Shown here: positions 8,801 through 18,000 of the stretch, in pieces
Numbering within the stretch: the first letter of the stretch is position 1
Layout: every line of letters begins with the position of its first letter
Assembly (NCBI GenBank): GCA_031263485.1
Contig: JAISFS010000130.1
Span: 1 to 38,932, forward strand
DNA length: 38,932 nt
Direction: 5' to 3'
DNA from: Deltaproteobacteria bacterium
GTDB lineage: Bacteria > Desulfobacterota > Desulfarculia > Adiutricales > Adiutricaceae
Program-made: the position numbers and the translations under genes
Notes under the pieces: generated by a model
Databases searched by the model: none
What the model saw: the letters and a program-made list of their open reading frames with translations, nothing else
What the model was told of the DNA's origin: nothing

Positions 8801-10164
8801 CGTTCCAGGATGTCCGCGAGGCTCCTGAAGACGTTCAGGTACGCCGCGCCTATCGACTGCTTGCCGCGCGAGTTGTTGTAGTAGAGGACCGCGACCTTCT
8901 TCTCCCCGTTGGGCTTCCGGGCGAGCGCGACGTGGCGCGACATGCGCCTGGCCAGGTGCCTGGCCCCGCCCTCCATGACGTCCCAGCGGTAGACCCGCGC
9001 CCCCTCCGCGGTGCGGTCCTCGACCTTGCCTATGAGGAGGCTCGGCTCGATCACGCCCGCCGTCTCGGAGTGGTCCAGGGTCCAGATGACGTCCGTCGCC
9101 GGGATGCCCTGGGGGCTTTCGCGCCACTCGTCTATCGTCTGCGTGTGGAGGTAGACGGCGTTGAAGACGGGGACGCCCAGATCCTCTATGGCGTCCCTGA
9201 GGCCTCCCTCGTAGGACAGGAAGTGCTTCAGGCCGAAGGCCGCCACCGCGTCCACCCGGCTCCTGCGGTCGCCGTCCAGGAGAATCCCGTCGATTATCGC
9301 CTGATCCTCACCGAAGGCGGGCATCACGTTCAGGCCCTCCTCCTCGAAGACGCGCACGACGCCGTCCACGGCGGGCCGCTGCCCCCGGGTGAGCATCGCG
9401 TCGAAGAACGTGAGCGCCACCCAGGGCCTCGAGCCGTCGTAGCCCGGCCTGGCCCCGTACCATTCGAGAAACCCTTCCGCGGTCGGGAACCTGTCCGGGG
9501 CGTCGGGATGGTAGACGCCCAGGGTCAGGATCACCTCCACCGGAGGGTACTCGAGGCCCGGCGCGACCTTGAGGCTCAGGATCCTACGCACGAGGCCCGC
9601 CGCGTTGGTCACCGAAAGGTTGTAGAAGTAGTATTTGCCCTCCTCGTCGAACACGTAGCCCTCGCCGGCGAGCGTCCCGTCGTCCGCGGATTCGCGCAAC
9701 GCGTACAGGGTCGTGCCCGGCCTGGAAGTGAGGCCCCGCTCCCGGATCCAGGCGGTGTGCCTGTCGTCCATGACGTCCACGAGCACCGCGTCGCTCCCCG
9801 CGACGAACCCGGCGGCCTCCTCCCCGTCCTGGAGATCCGACAGGCAGAAGACCTTGACCGTCACCCCGTCCGCGAAGTCCGCGCCGTCCACGGCATCGTG
9901 GAACGTCCAGCTGTCGGTGTCCGAAATCAGGAGCGAGACGTCCGCGGCGAGCGCGGGCGCGGCCGGCACGAGGGCGATGGCCGCGGCGGCCAGCGCGGCC
10001 ATCGCGAGGGCGGAGGCGGCGCCGGGCGCGCGGACGGCCCTGGCGACCGTTTCCGACCGGGCCGGGGAAGCCGGGGAAGCCGGGGAAGCCGGGGAAATCG
10101 GGGAAACCGGGAAAGCCGGGGAAACCGGGAATGCCTGGGAAGCTGAAGAGGGGTAGGAAGGCAT
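5875..10164 (-). CDS. cobN: CobN/HmuS-like periplasmic metallochelatase, paralogue 2
   Basis: This protein has 1,429 residues. The frame is open further upstream, but the ATG at 10164 is chosen because AAGGA lies 7 nt before it in the same context as paralogues 1 and 4. The N-region is unusually long, with Pro-Ala-Ser repeats (about residues 12-35, encoded by a 9-bp GCCGGGGAA repeat). A hydrophobic core follows, with cleavage near PALA (73). HLGTHGTLEWMPGK is near residue 598, ACCDHTCNNP near 1218 and the membrane helix at about 1340-1362. The cytoplasmic tail ends in five GSGGGDP heptads. Domain order matches paralogue 1. The active-site signature is intact, so it is probably a working paralogue and not a relic. 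Metal and tetrapyrrole substrate are unknown. Confidence 0.88.
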   Translation of the reverse strand: MPSYPSSASQAFPVSPAFPVSPISPASPASPASPARSETVARAVRAPGAASALAMAALAAAAIALVPAAPALAADVSLLISDTDSWTFHDAVDGADFADGVTVKVFCLSDLQDGEEAAGFVAGSDAVLVDVMDDRHTAWIRERGLTSRPGTTLYALRESADDGTLAGEGYVFDEEGKYYFYNLSVTNAAGLVRRILSLKVAPGLEYPPVEVILTLGVYHPDAPDRFPTAEGFLEWYGARPGYDGSRPWVALTFFDAMLTRGQRPAVDGVVRVFEEEGLNVMPAFGEDQAIIDGILLDGDRRSRVDAVAAFGLKHFLSYEGGLRDAIEDLGVPVFNAVYLHTQTIDEWRESPQGIPATDVIWTLDHSETAGVIEPSLLIGKVEDRTAEGARVYRWDVMEGGARHLARRMSRHVALARKPNGEKKVAVLYYNNSRGKQSIGAAYLNVFRSLADILERLKAEGYAVDTDPPLDEEQVKELVLRGGRNVGGWAPGELDALVDGGTAVMWPIPEYKALFDGLPEEFRRNVLEQWGPPEESGVMTRDGKLVLPVIVRGNVAIMPQPARAMEDDPMKMYHSPLIFPHHQYIGLYLWLEHVWGADAVVHLGTHGTLEWMPGKQSVMALSDPPEVLMGTLPDVYPYIVDDVGEGVQAKRRGRAIIVDHLIPPLVTAGQYQEYATLSQLVASYRSAESVGAVTASEYLGQIRELVSALGLEKDLGVDAVDGPEEVQALSEYLEYLDKADVPYGLHTFGTGPAGDARDSLLEVMARENPGLDIGDSGRKLDASGENEFAGLLKGLSGRWVEPGEGNDPARNPDALPTGRNFFGLSPGRLPTREAWRLGQEAADAIVSGYMSEHGRYPDKVAVVVWAVEAMRNEGVNESTVLALIGVEPQWAPSGRVTGVRPIPARELGRPRIDVTIDSSGLYRDLFPDRLIFLDNAIRLAALQDDIENFISRNDEANRQALLARGYSEEDAGRFSRARIFSERVGNYGNRASETVSASGSWDDPGDVALAFREHTGYAYGAELWGEQARDSLELNLAGSKVAWHSMSSHLFGVLDNDDYYGYLGALSMAITSLSDGAAPDTLVTDQRTNGKLAMVGLDTVIGSETRARYLNPTWIQGMKDEGYAGAREMANYVEYLFGFQVTTPQEVDSRLWDQTYEVYVEDKYGQDLPEFMDRNNPWAFQSITGRMLETVRKGYWSPSDEVRRKLSVDYAMSVIERGIACCDHTCNNPQLNQMVLNTLSLPGVMAPELVAEFRLAVERMAQKSLEQQVADNQRMIKDLGDRRAELDSNPPTPEAQPQPSPEEPADEAAEESPEESADAENVRGLKMENVSEPAEDTSLSSSGIEWTLSIFVLALLAIFFVGYRMRARRARRAGGANGNGARNGNVAPKGSGGGDPGSGGGDPGSGGGDPGSGGGDPGSGGGDPGSGGKG
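5890..6000 (-). repeat. 21-bp tandem repeat encoding GSGGGDP heptads
   Basis: Five in-frame 21-bp units with core GAGCCCGGATCGCCGCCGCC (plus strand) encode the last part of the tail of paralogue 2. The other paralogues lack this repeat and carry different tail repeats or none. Confidence 0.85.
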
Positions 10165-10676
10165 GCGTCTGTCCTTGAATGCCAGGGGATTCTCCCGGAG
10201 GCCTGTGCGGGAAGAGGAATCGCCTCGCGGAGGCGGGGTTCTGCCGGCCTGCGGGCACTTGGGCCGAGCTGGCGATCGGCGGATTCCGGACGGCGGATTC
10301 GGCGAATGAGACCGTCGGACAGGCCGGCAGGGAAAACGCCGAAGAGACGCCATGCATGAGGCGCCCGCCCGAACGCGTGCCGCGCACGCGGACATCGCGG
10401 CACGCGAATATAAACGCCGCGACAACCCATCGGGGATGGCGGGCCGACAAACGGCCGCAAGGATGCCGCGTCAAAGTGCGGGCGGGGAAGCCTGCCTTGA
10501 GCCTGGGGGCACAAACCACCACGAGTCCCCCGGCATCCGTGCCCCGGGGTTTACGGCAGGCGCCCCCGCCCGCGTCCCATGCCCAGATGGGCAAATCCGA
10601 GAATTCCCTTGAGCTCGTCTCCTTCCGCGGGTCCCGCGCGCGTCACGCGAACTGCGGGCATTCAGTACGCGCGGCC
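10165..10676. other. Intergenic region between CobN-like paralogues 3 and 2
   Basis: This 512-bp stretch holds the ribosome-binding site of paralogue 2 (10172-10176) and structured element copy C (10490-10592). A small AT-rich patch (10408-10415, AATATAAA) stands out from the GC-rich surroundings, but I find no convincing -35/-10 pair around it. Confidence 0.55.
10490..10592 (-). ncRNA. Structured intergenic element, copy C
   Basis: This copy has the same architecture as A and B. The outer stem (10555-10561 with 10490-10496) is perfect. The first hairpin is GCCCATCTGGGC on the minus strand (10581-10592), where the stem differs in sequence and length from A and B yet still pairs. The central loop with GACTCGTGGTGGTTT is retained. 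It starts about 85 nt after the stop of paralogue 3. Confidence 0.5.
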
Positions 10677-13600
10677 CTATCCCTTGCCGCCGCCCTGGCC
10701 CGGATTTCCGCCTCCGCCCTGTCCGGAAGCGGACGGCTTTTCGGGCGCCTCGACCTTTTCGGGCGCCCCGACCTTTTCGGGCGCCCCGGCCTTCCCGGAG
10801 TCGGGGACGGCGGCCGTGACACCGTCGGCGGCCTTCGGGCCGTTCGCGCCGCCGTTGCCGTTCGCGCCGCCGTTGCCAGCCATCCCCGCCTTGCGGGTCT
10901 TCCTGCGGTAGCCGATGAAGAAGATCGCGATGAGCGCGAGCACGAAGACCGAAAGCGTCCACTCGATGCCGGAGGAGCTCATGGAGGTGTCCTCGGCGGG
11001 CTCGCTCACGTTCTCCATCTTGAGCCCACGCACGCTCTCCGCGTCCGGGGCCTCCTCCGCGGCCTCCTCGGGGGCGGGCTGGGGCTCGGCCTGGGGTTCC
11101 GGGGGCAGATCGGGCGTGGGCGGGTTGGAGTCCATCTCGGCGCGGCGGTCGCCAAGATCCCTTATCATCCGCTGGTTGTCGGCGACCTGCTCCTCCAGGG
11201 ACTTCCGGGCCGCCTGCTCGATCGCGATCCTGAATTCAGCCACCAGCTCCGGCGCCATCACCCCCGGAAGCGAGACGATGTTCACTACCATCTGGTTCAG
11301 GACGGGGTTGTTGCAGGTGTGGTCGCAGCAGGCGACCCCGCGCTCGATGACGCTAGTGGCGTATTCCACCGCGAGCTTCCGGCGCACCTCCTCGGAAGGG
11401 TTCCAGTAGCCCTTGCGCACGTTTTCCAGCAGGCGGCCGGTTATCGACTGGTACGCCCAGGGGTTCTCGCGGTCCATGAACTCCGGCAGGTCCTGGCCGT
11501 ACTTGTCCTCAACGTAGACCTCGTAGGTCTGGTCCCAGAGCCTCGGGTCCACGTCCTGCGGCACGGTCACCTGGAAGCCGAAGAGGTACTCCACGAACGC
11601 GGACATCTGCCCGGCGCCCGCGTAGCCTTCGGCCTTCATGCCCTCGATCCAGGTGGGGTTCAGGTAGCGGGTCCGCGTCTCGGCGCCGATCACGGCGTCC
11701 AGGGCGGTCACCTGCAGCTTGCCGTTGGTGCGCTGGTCGGTCACCAGCGTCTCCGGCGCGACCCCGCCGGACAGGGACGTGATGGCCGAGGCCAGCCCGC
11801 CCAGGTAGCCGTAGTAGTCGTCGTCGTCGATGACCCCGAACAGGTGCGAGCTCATGGAATGCCAGGCCACCTTGGAGCCCGCGAGGTTCAGCTCCAGCGA
11901 GTCGCGGGCCGGAGCGCCCCAGAGCTCCGCCCCGTAGGCGTAGCCCGTATGCTCCCTGAACGCCAGGGCCACGTCGTCCGGGTCGTCCCAGGTGCTGGAC
12001 GCGGCGGCGGTCTCCGGCACGCGGTTCCCGTAGTTGCCTGGCCTTTCAGAGAAGATCCGCGCCCGGGCGAAGCGTCCGGCGTCCTCCTCGGAGAAGCCCT
12101 TGGCCAGGAGCGCCCGGCGGTTGGCCTCGTCGTTGCGGGCGATGAAGTTCTCCACGTCGTCCTGGAGCGCCGCCTGGCGGATGGCGTTGTCCAGGAGGAG
12201 GAGCCTGTCGGGGTAGAGGTCCCGGTACAGCCCGGAGGAGTCGATGGTGACGTCGATCCTGGGCCGCCCCAGCAGCCTGCCGGGTATGGGCCGGGTGCCC
12301 GTGACCAGCCCCGAGGGGGCCCAGGTGGGCTCGACCCCGATGAGCGACAGGACCGTCGACTCGTTCACTCCCTCGTTGCGGATGGCCTCCACCGCCCAGA
12401 TGACCACGGCCACCTTGTCGGGATACTCGCCGTGCTCCTTCATGTAGTCTGAGACGATCTTGTCCGCGGCCTCCCGGCCCAGCCGCCAGGCCTCGCGGGA
12501 GGGGAGCCTGCCCGGCGAGAGCCCGTAGAAGTTGCGTCCGGTGGGCAGCGCCTCGGGGTTCCGAGCCGGATCGTTCCCTTCCGCCTGCTCCACCCAGTTC
12601 CCGGAAAGGCCCTCCAGGAGCCCCGTGAACTCCTTCTCGCCCGAGGCGTCCATCCTCCCCCGGTAGTCGGACACGTCGAGGCCCGGGTTCTCGCGGGCCA
12701 TCACCTCCAACAGCGAGTCCTCGGCCTCCCCGGACGGGCTGGTCCCGAAGGTATGGAGGCCGTAGGGCACGTCCGCCTGGCCCAGGTACTCCAGGTACTC
12801 GGAAAGCGCCCGGACCGCCTCGGGGCCGTCCACCGCGTCGACGTGGAGGTCCTTTTCCAGCGCGAGCTCCGTGACCAGCTCCTGGATCTGGGAGAGGTAC
12901 TCCGGGGCGGTCGCGGCGTCCACGGACGCCGCGGACTCGTATGAACGCACGAGCTCGGCCAGCCTCACGTACTCCTGGTACTCGCCGGCCGTCACCAGGG
13001 GCGGGATGAGGTGGTCGACTATGACCGCCCTGCCGCGGCGCTTGGCCTGGATCCCCTCGCCCACGACGTCCATGTTGTAGGGGTAGATGTCCGGAAGGGT
13101 GCCCATCAGCACCTCCGGCGGATCGGAGAGCGCCAGGCCGGACTGCTTGCCGGGCATCCACTCCAGGGTCCCGTGGGTGCCCAGATGCACCACGGCGTCC
13201 GCCTTCCAGACGTGCTCCAGCCACAGGTACAGCCCGAGGTACTGGTGGTGCGGGAAGATGAGGGGGCTGTGGTAGAGCTTCATGGGGTCGTCCTCCATGG
13301 CCCGCGCCCCCTGCGGCATGATGGCCACGTTCCCCTTGACGATCACGGGCAGCACCAGCTTCCCGTCCCTCGTCATCACCTGCGACTCCTCGGGGGGGCC
13401 CCACTGCTCCAGGACGTTTTGCCTGTACTCCTCGGGAAGCCCGTCGAACAGGGCCCTGTACTCCGAGATAGGCCACAGGACCGCGGTCCCGCTCTCGGCG
13501 AGCGCGTCAAGCTCCCCGGGCGCCCAGGCGCCCACGTTGTGGCCGCCGCGGATGACGAGCGACTTCACCTCCTCCTCGTCCAGGGGCGTCGAGGAGTCCA

Positions 13601-14933
13601 CCGCGTAGCCCTCGGCCCTGAGCCGGGCGAGTATGTCGGCGAGGCTCCTGAAGACGTTCAGGTACGCGGCCCCGATCGACTGCTTTCCCCGCGAGTTGTT
13701 GTAGTAGATTATCGCCACCTTCTTCTCGGAGGCGGGCTTCCGGGCGAGAGCCACGTGGCGCAGGATGCGCCTTGCCATGTGCCTGGCTTCGGCCTCCATG
13801 GCGTCCCAGCGGGGGACCCTCGTCCCCTGGGCGGTGCGCTCCTCGCCCTTGCCCATCACGAGGCCCGGCTCGATCGCCCCGGACGTCTCGGGGGCGTCCA
13901 TGGTCCAGATGACGTCGATGGCCGGGATGCCCTGGGGGCTCTCGCGCCACTGCTCCGTCGTCTGGGTGAAGAGGTAGACGGCGTTGAAGACGGGGACGTC
14001 CAGATCGGCTATGGCCTCCTTCAAATCCCCGGTGAAGGACATGAAATGCTTGAGCCCGAACGATGCCACCGCGTCCACCCGGCTCTTGCGCCCGGCGTCC
14101 AGAAGGAGCGTCTCCACGAGCGGCAGGTCGTTCCCGAAGGCGGGCATCACGTTCAGGCCCTCCTCCTCCATGATGCCGACGATGGCGTCCAGGGCGGGCT
14201 TCTGCCCCTGGGTGAGCATCTGCTCGAAGAACATGACCGCCGCCCACGGCCTCGAGCCGTCGTAGCCGGGCCGGGCCCCGTACCACTCCATGAACGCGTC
14301 CGCGGTCGGGAACCTTTCCGGGGCGTCGGGATGGTAGACGCCCAGATCCATGACCTCTTCCGGCGGCCCGTACTCCAGGCCCGGCGCGACCTTGAGGCTC
14401 AGGATCCTGCGCAGGCCGTTCGCGGCGTTGGCCTTAGAGATGTGGCTGAAATAGTAGTTGGCCTCGTCGTCGAAGACGTAGCCCTCGCCCCTGAGGGTCT
14501 CGGCGTCAGCCGTCTCGTGGATGGCGTACAGGGCCGCGCCGGGCCTGGCCGTAAGGCCCCGCTCGCGGACCCAGGCGGTGTGCCTGTCGTCCATGACGTC
14601 GACGATCACGGCCTCGCTCCCCGCGACGAACCCGGCGGCCTCCTCCCCGTCCAGGAGATCCTCGATGCAGAAGGCCTTGACCGTCACGCCGTCCGCGAAG
14701 CCCGCCCCGTCCACGGCGTCGTGGATCGTCCAGCTGTCGTAGTCGGAGATTATCAGCGAGACGTCAGCCGCACGCGCGGGGGCGGCGGACGCGAGGGCGA
14801 ACGCCGCCGCCGCCAGGGCGGAACAGGCGAGGGCGGCGAGGCCGGAACCGGAGAGCGGGGGGGCCGCGCCGGCCGCTGGGGCGGCCTCCGGGAACGCTCC
14901 CGGGCGGGCATTGAAGGCTTTTTCTGAACGCAT
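10677..14933 (-). CDS. cobN: CobN/HmuS-like periplasmic metallochelatase, paralogue 3
   Basis: This 1,418-residue protein has the same plan as its neighbours. The signal peptide's hydrophobic core is at about 31-50, with cleavage near APARA (55). YYNNSRGKQSIG, HLGTHGTLEWMPGK (near 580), ACCDHTCNNP (near 1200) and a membrane helix (about 1318-1340) follow. The tail contains three APEK-type repeats and a Gly/Gln-rich end. The start differs from paralogues 1, 2 and 4: AAGGA lies only 3 nt before the ATG, so translation may be weaker or start elsewhere. The protein begins MRSEKAF instead of MPS. The body is closest by eye to paralogues 1 and 2 in the C-terminal half (FGFQVTVPQDVDPRLWDQTY). Confidence 0.87.
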   Translation of the reverse strand: MRSEKAFNARPGAFPEAAPAAGAAPPLSGSGLAALACSALAAAAFALASAAPARAADVSLIISDYDSWTIHDAVDGAGFADGVTVKAFCIEDLLDGEEAAGFVAGSEAVIVDVMDDRHTAWVRERGLTARPGAALYAIHETADAETLRGEGYVFDDEANYYFSHISKANAANGLRRILSLKVAPGLEYGPPEEVMDLGVYHPDAPERFPTADAFMEWYGARPGYDGSRPWAAVMFFEQMLTQGQKPALDAIVGIMEEEGLNVMPAFGNDLPLVETLLLDAGRKSRVDAVASFGLKHFMSFTGDLKEAIADLDVPVFNAVYLFTQTTEQWRESPQGIPAIDVIWTMDAPETSGAIEPGLVMGKGEERTAQGTRVPRWDAMEAEARHMARRILRHVALARKPASEKKVAIIYYNNSRGKQSIGAAYLNVFRSLADILARLRAEGYAVDSSTPLDEEEVKSLVIRGGHNVGAWAPGELDALAESGTAVLWPISEYRALFDGLPEEYRQNVLEQWGPPEESQVMTRDGKLVLPVIVKGNVAIMPQGARAMEDDPMKLYHSPLIFPHHQYLGLYLWLEHVWKADAVVHLGTHGTLEWMPGKQSGLALSDPPEVLMGTLPDIYPYNMDVVGEGIQAKRRGRAVIVDHLIPPLVTAGEYQEYVRLAELVRSYESAASVDAATAPEYLSQIQELVTELALEKDLHVDAVDGPEAVRALSEYLEYLGQADVPYGLHTFGTSPSGEAEDSLLEVMARENPGLDVSDYRGRMDASGEKEFTGLLEGLSGNWVEQAEGNDPARNPEALPTGRNFYGLSPGRLPSREAWRLGREAADKIVSDYMKEHGEYPDKVAVVIWAVEAIRNEGVNESTVLSLIGVEPTWAPSGLVTGTRPIPGRLLGRPRIDVTIDSSGLYRDLYPDRLLLLDNAIRQAALQDDVENFIARNDEANRRALLAKGFSEEDAGRFARARIFSERPGNYGNRVPETAAASSTWDDPDDVALAFREHTGYAYGAELWGAPARDSLELNLAGSKVAWHSMSSHLFGVIDDDDYYGYLGGLASAITSLSGGVAPETLVTDQRTNGKLQVTALDAVIGAETRTRYLNPTWIEGMKAEGYAGAGQMSAFVEYLFGFQVTVPQDVDPRLWDQTYEVYVEDKYGQDLPEFMDRENPWAYQSITGRLLENVRKGYWNPSEEVRRKLAVEYATSVIERGVACCDHTCNNPVLNQMVVNIVSLPGVMAPELVAEFRIAIEQAARKSLEEQVADNQRMIRDLGDRRAEMDSNPPTPDLPPEPQAEPQPAPEEAAEEAPDAESVRGLKMENVSEPAEDTSMSSSGIEWTLSVFVLALIAIFFIGYRRKTRKAGMAGNGGANGNGGANGPKAADGVTAAVPDSGKAGAPEKVGAPEKVEAPEKPSASGQGGGGNPGQGGGKG

Positions 14934-14990
14934 GGGTCCTTATCCTCGGGAAATATTCGCCGGTTCGCCCGGCAGGCTCGGGCCGGTCTG

Positions 14991-15013
14991 GCTCGCCGTC
15001 GCGCACGGCGAGC
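14991..15013. terminator. Perfect 9-bp hairpin downstream of CobN-like paralogue 4
   Basis: GCTCGCCGT-CGCGC-ACGGCGAGC forms a perfect stem with a 5-nt loop about 65 nt past the stop of paralogue 4, in the 145-nt gap before paralogue 3. There is no T-run on the minus strand, so it is not a textbook intrinsic terminator. A second weak stem (15038-15060, ACCGCC/GGCGGT) is followed on the minus strand by a TTTTT at 15026-15030. Confidence 0.3.
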
Positions 15014-15078
15014 GGCCGGTCCGCGAAAAAGCGATCAACCGCCGAAAAATCCAAGGCGGTCACGCGTCCGCACGGGCC

Positions 15079-18000
15079 TCAATCCTCGCCGCCGGAGGAC
15101 GGAAGTCCGCCGCTTCCGGAATCCGACGCGCCTGGAGTCCCGGACTTCGCCCGGGACCCGGTTTCGCCGGGCGCCCCGGACCCGCCAGGTGCCGGGGCCT
15201 TCGCCGGAGCCCCGTCCCGACCGGAACCCCCCGCGCCGGTCCCGCCCGCGCCGCCGTTGGCCCCGCCGCTCGCGCCGCCGGTCCTCCCGGCCCTGCGCGC
15301 CCTCCAGCGGTAGCCGATGAAGAACACCGCCAGCAACGCCAGCACGACGGCCGAAAGCGTCCACTCTATGCCGGAGGAGCTCATGGACGTGTCCTCCGCC
15401 GGCTCGCTCACGTTCTCCATCTTGAGCCCGCGCACGTTCTCGGCGTCCGGGGCCTCTTCGGCGTCTTCCGCCGGCGCCTCCCGTGCCTCCGCCCGGGGGT
15501 CCGGGGGCAGCTCGGGCGTGGGCGGGTTGGAGTCCAGCTCCGCGCGGCGGTCGCCCAGATCCCTTATCGTCCGCTCGGCGTCGGCGAGCTGCTCCTCCAG
15601 GGTCTTCTTGGCCGCCTGCTCGACGGCCAGCCTGAACTCGGCCGCCAGCTCCGGGGCCATGACGCCGGGGAGCGACACGGCGTTCAGGACCATCTGGTTC
15701 AGCTGCGGGTTGTTGCAGGTGTGATCGCAGCAGGCGACCCCGCGCTCGATGACGCTCATGGCGTAGTCCACCGAGAGCTTCCGGCGCACCTCCTCGGAAG
15801 GGTTCCAGTAGCCCTTGCGCACGGTCTCCAGCATCCTCCCGGTTATCGACTGGAAGGCCCAGGGATTGTTCTCGTCCATGAACTCCGGCAGATCCTGGCC
15901 GTACTTGTCCTCGACGTAGACCGCGTACGTCTGGTCCCACATCGCGGGATCCACGTTCTGGGGAGTGGTCACCTGCCAGCCCCAGAGGTATTCCACATAG
16001 GCGGACATCTGTCCGGCGCCCGCGTAGCCCTCGGCCTTCATGCCCTCGATCCAGGTGGGGTTCAGGTACCGGGTGCGCGTCTCCGAGCCTATCATGGCGT
16101 CGAGGCCGACCATCGCGAGCTGGCCGTTGGCGCGCTGATCGGTTATGAGCGTCTCCGGCGCGGCGCCGCCGGACAGGGACGCGATTGCCATGGACAGCGA
16201 GCCCAGGTAGCCGAAGACGTCGTCGTTGTCCAGGACCCCGAACAGGTGCGAGCTCCTGGAGTGCCAGGCCACCTTGGAGTTCGCGAGATTAAGCTCCAGC
16301 GAGTCGCGGGCCGGCTCGCCCCAGAACTCGGACGAGTAGGCGTAGCCGGAGTGCTCCCTGAACGCCAGGGCCACGTCGTCGGGGTCGTCCCAGGTGGACG
16401 ACGCGGATATTATCTCCTGCGTCCGGTTCCCGTAGGCGCCGGGCCTTTCCGAGAAGATCCTCGCCCGGGCGAACATGCCCGCGTCCTCCTCCGAGAAGCC
16501 CTTGGCGAGGAGCGCCTGACGGTTGGCCTCGTCGTTTCTGGAGATGAAGTTCTCAATGTCGTCCTGGAGCGCCGCCTGGCGGATAGCGTCGTCCAGGAGG
16601 AGGAGCCTGTCGGGGTAGAGATCCCGGTACAGCCCGGAGGCGTCGACCGTCACGTCGATCCTGGGCCGCCCCAGGACCCTGCCGGGGATGGGCCTGGAGC
16701 CGGTCACTACCCCCGACGGGGCCCAGATCGGCTCCACCCCTATCAGCGCCAATACCGTCGCCTCGTTCACGCCCTCGTTGCGGATGGTCTCCACGGCCCA
16801 GATGACCACCGCCACCTTGTCGGGATACTCGCCGTGCTCGGCCATATAGTCGCGGATTATCGTGTCCGCGGCCTGCCGGCCCAGCCGCCAGGCCTCACGG
16901 GAGGGGAGCCTGCCCGGGGAGATGCCGAAAAAATTGCGGCCGGTCGGGAGCGCCGCCGGGTTCCTCGCCGGATCGTTTCCTTCCCCCTGCTCCACGAAGT
17001 TGCCGGAAAGCCCTTCCAGGAGACCCGTGAACTCCTTTTCTCCGGAGGCGTCCATCCTCCGGCGCGAGTCCGCGACGTCCAGACCCGGGTTCTCCCGGGC
17101 CATCACGTCCAGAAGCGAGTCCTCGGCCTCGCCCGAAGGGCTGGTCCCGAAGGTGTGGAGCCCGTAGGGCACGTCCGCCCGTTCCAGATACTCGAGGTAT
17201 TCGGACAGCGCCTGGACGTCATCCGGGCCCTCTATGGCCTCGACGTGGAGGTCCTTTTCAAGCGCCAGCGCGGCGGCCAGCTCCCGGATCTGGGCGAGGT
17301 ACTCGGGCGCGGTGGCGGCGCCGATCGTCACGGCCGCCTTGTAGGAGGCCGTGAGCTCGGCGAGCTTCACGTACTCCTCGTAGCCCCCGGCCGTCACGAG
17401 GGGGGGGATCATGTGGTCGATTATGACCGCCCTGCCGCGGCGCTTGGCCTGGATGCCCTCCCCCACCACGTCCATGTTGTAGGGATAGATGTCGGGGAGC
17501 GTGCCCATGAGCACTTCCGGAGGATCTGAGAGGCTCATGCCGGCCTGCTTGCCGGGCATCCACTCCAGCGTCCCGTGGGTGCCCAGATGCACGACCGCGT
17601 CCGCCATCCAGACGTGCTCCAGCCACAGGTACAGCGCGAGGTACTGGTGGTGCGGGAAGACGAGGGCGGAGTGGTAGAGCCGCATGGGGTCGGCCCCCTT
17701 GGCCCGCGCCGGCTGCGGCATGATGGCGAGGTTCCCCTTCACGATCACCGGCAGCACGAAGTTCCCGTCAGAGGTCATGACGTCCGCCGCCTCCGGAGGG
17801 CCCCACTGTTCAAGGACGTTTGACCTGTACTCCTCGGGGAGCCCGTCGAAGAACGCCTTGTACTCGGAAACCGGCCACATCACCGCCGTCCCGCCCCCGA
17901 TCAGCGCGTCCAGCTCCCCGGGCGCCCAGGCGCCGACGTTGCGCCCCCCGTTCAGGACGAGCTCCTTCACCTGATCCTCGTCCAGGGGCGGGTCGTCGTC

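Noticed and set aside
13011..17529. Very long plus-strand frames (over 600 codons) opposite the CobN-like genes
   Set aside because: They are antisense to strongly conserved coding sequence and arise from high GC at third positions. Their translations are rich in Gly, Arg, Val and His with no domain signature, and similar ones occur opposite every paralogue.
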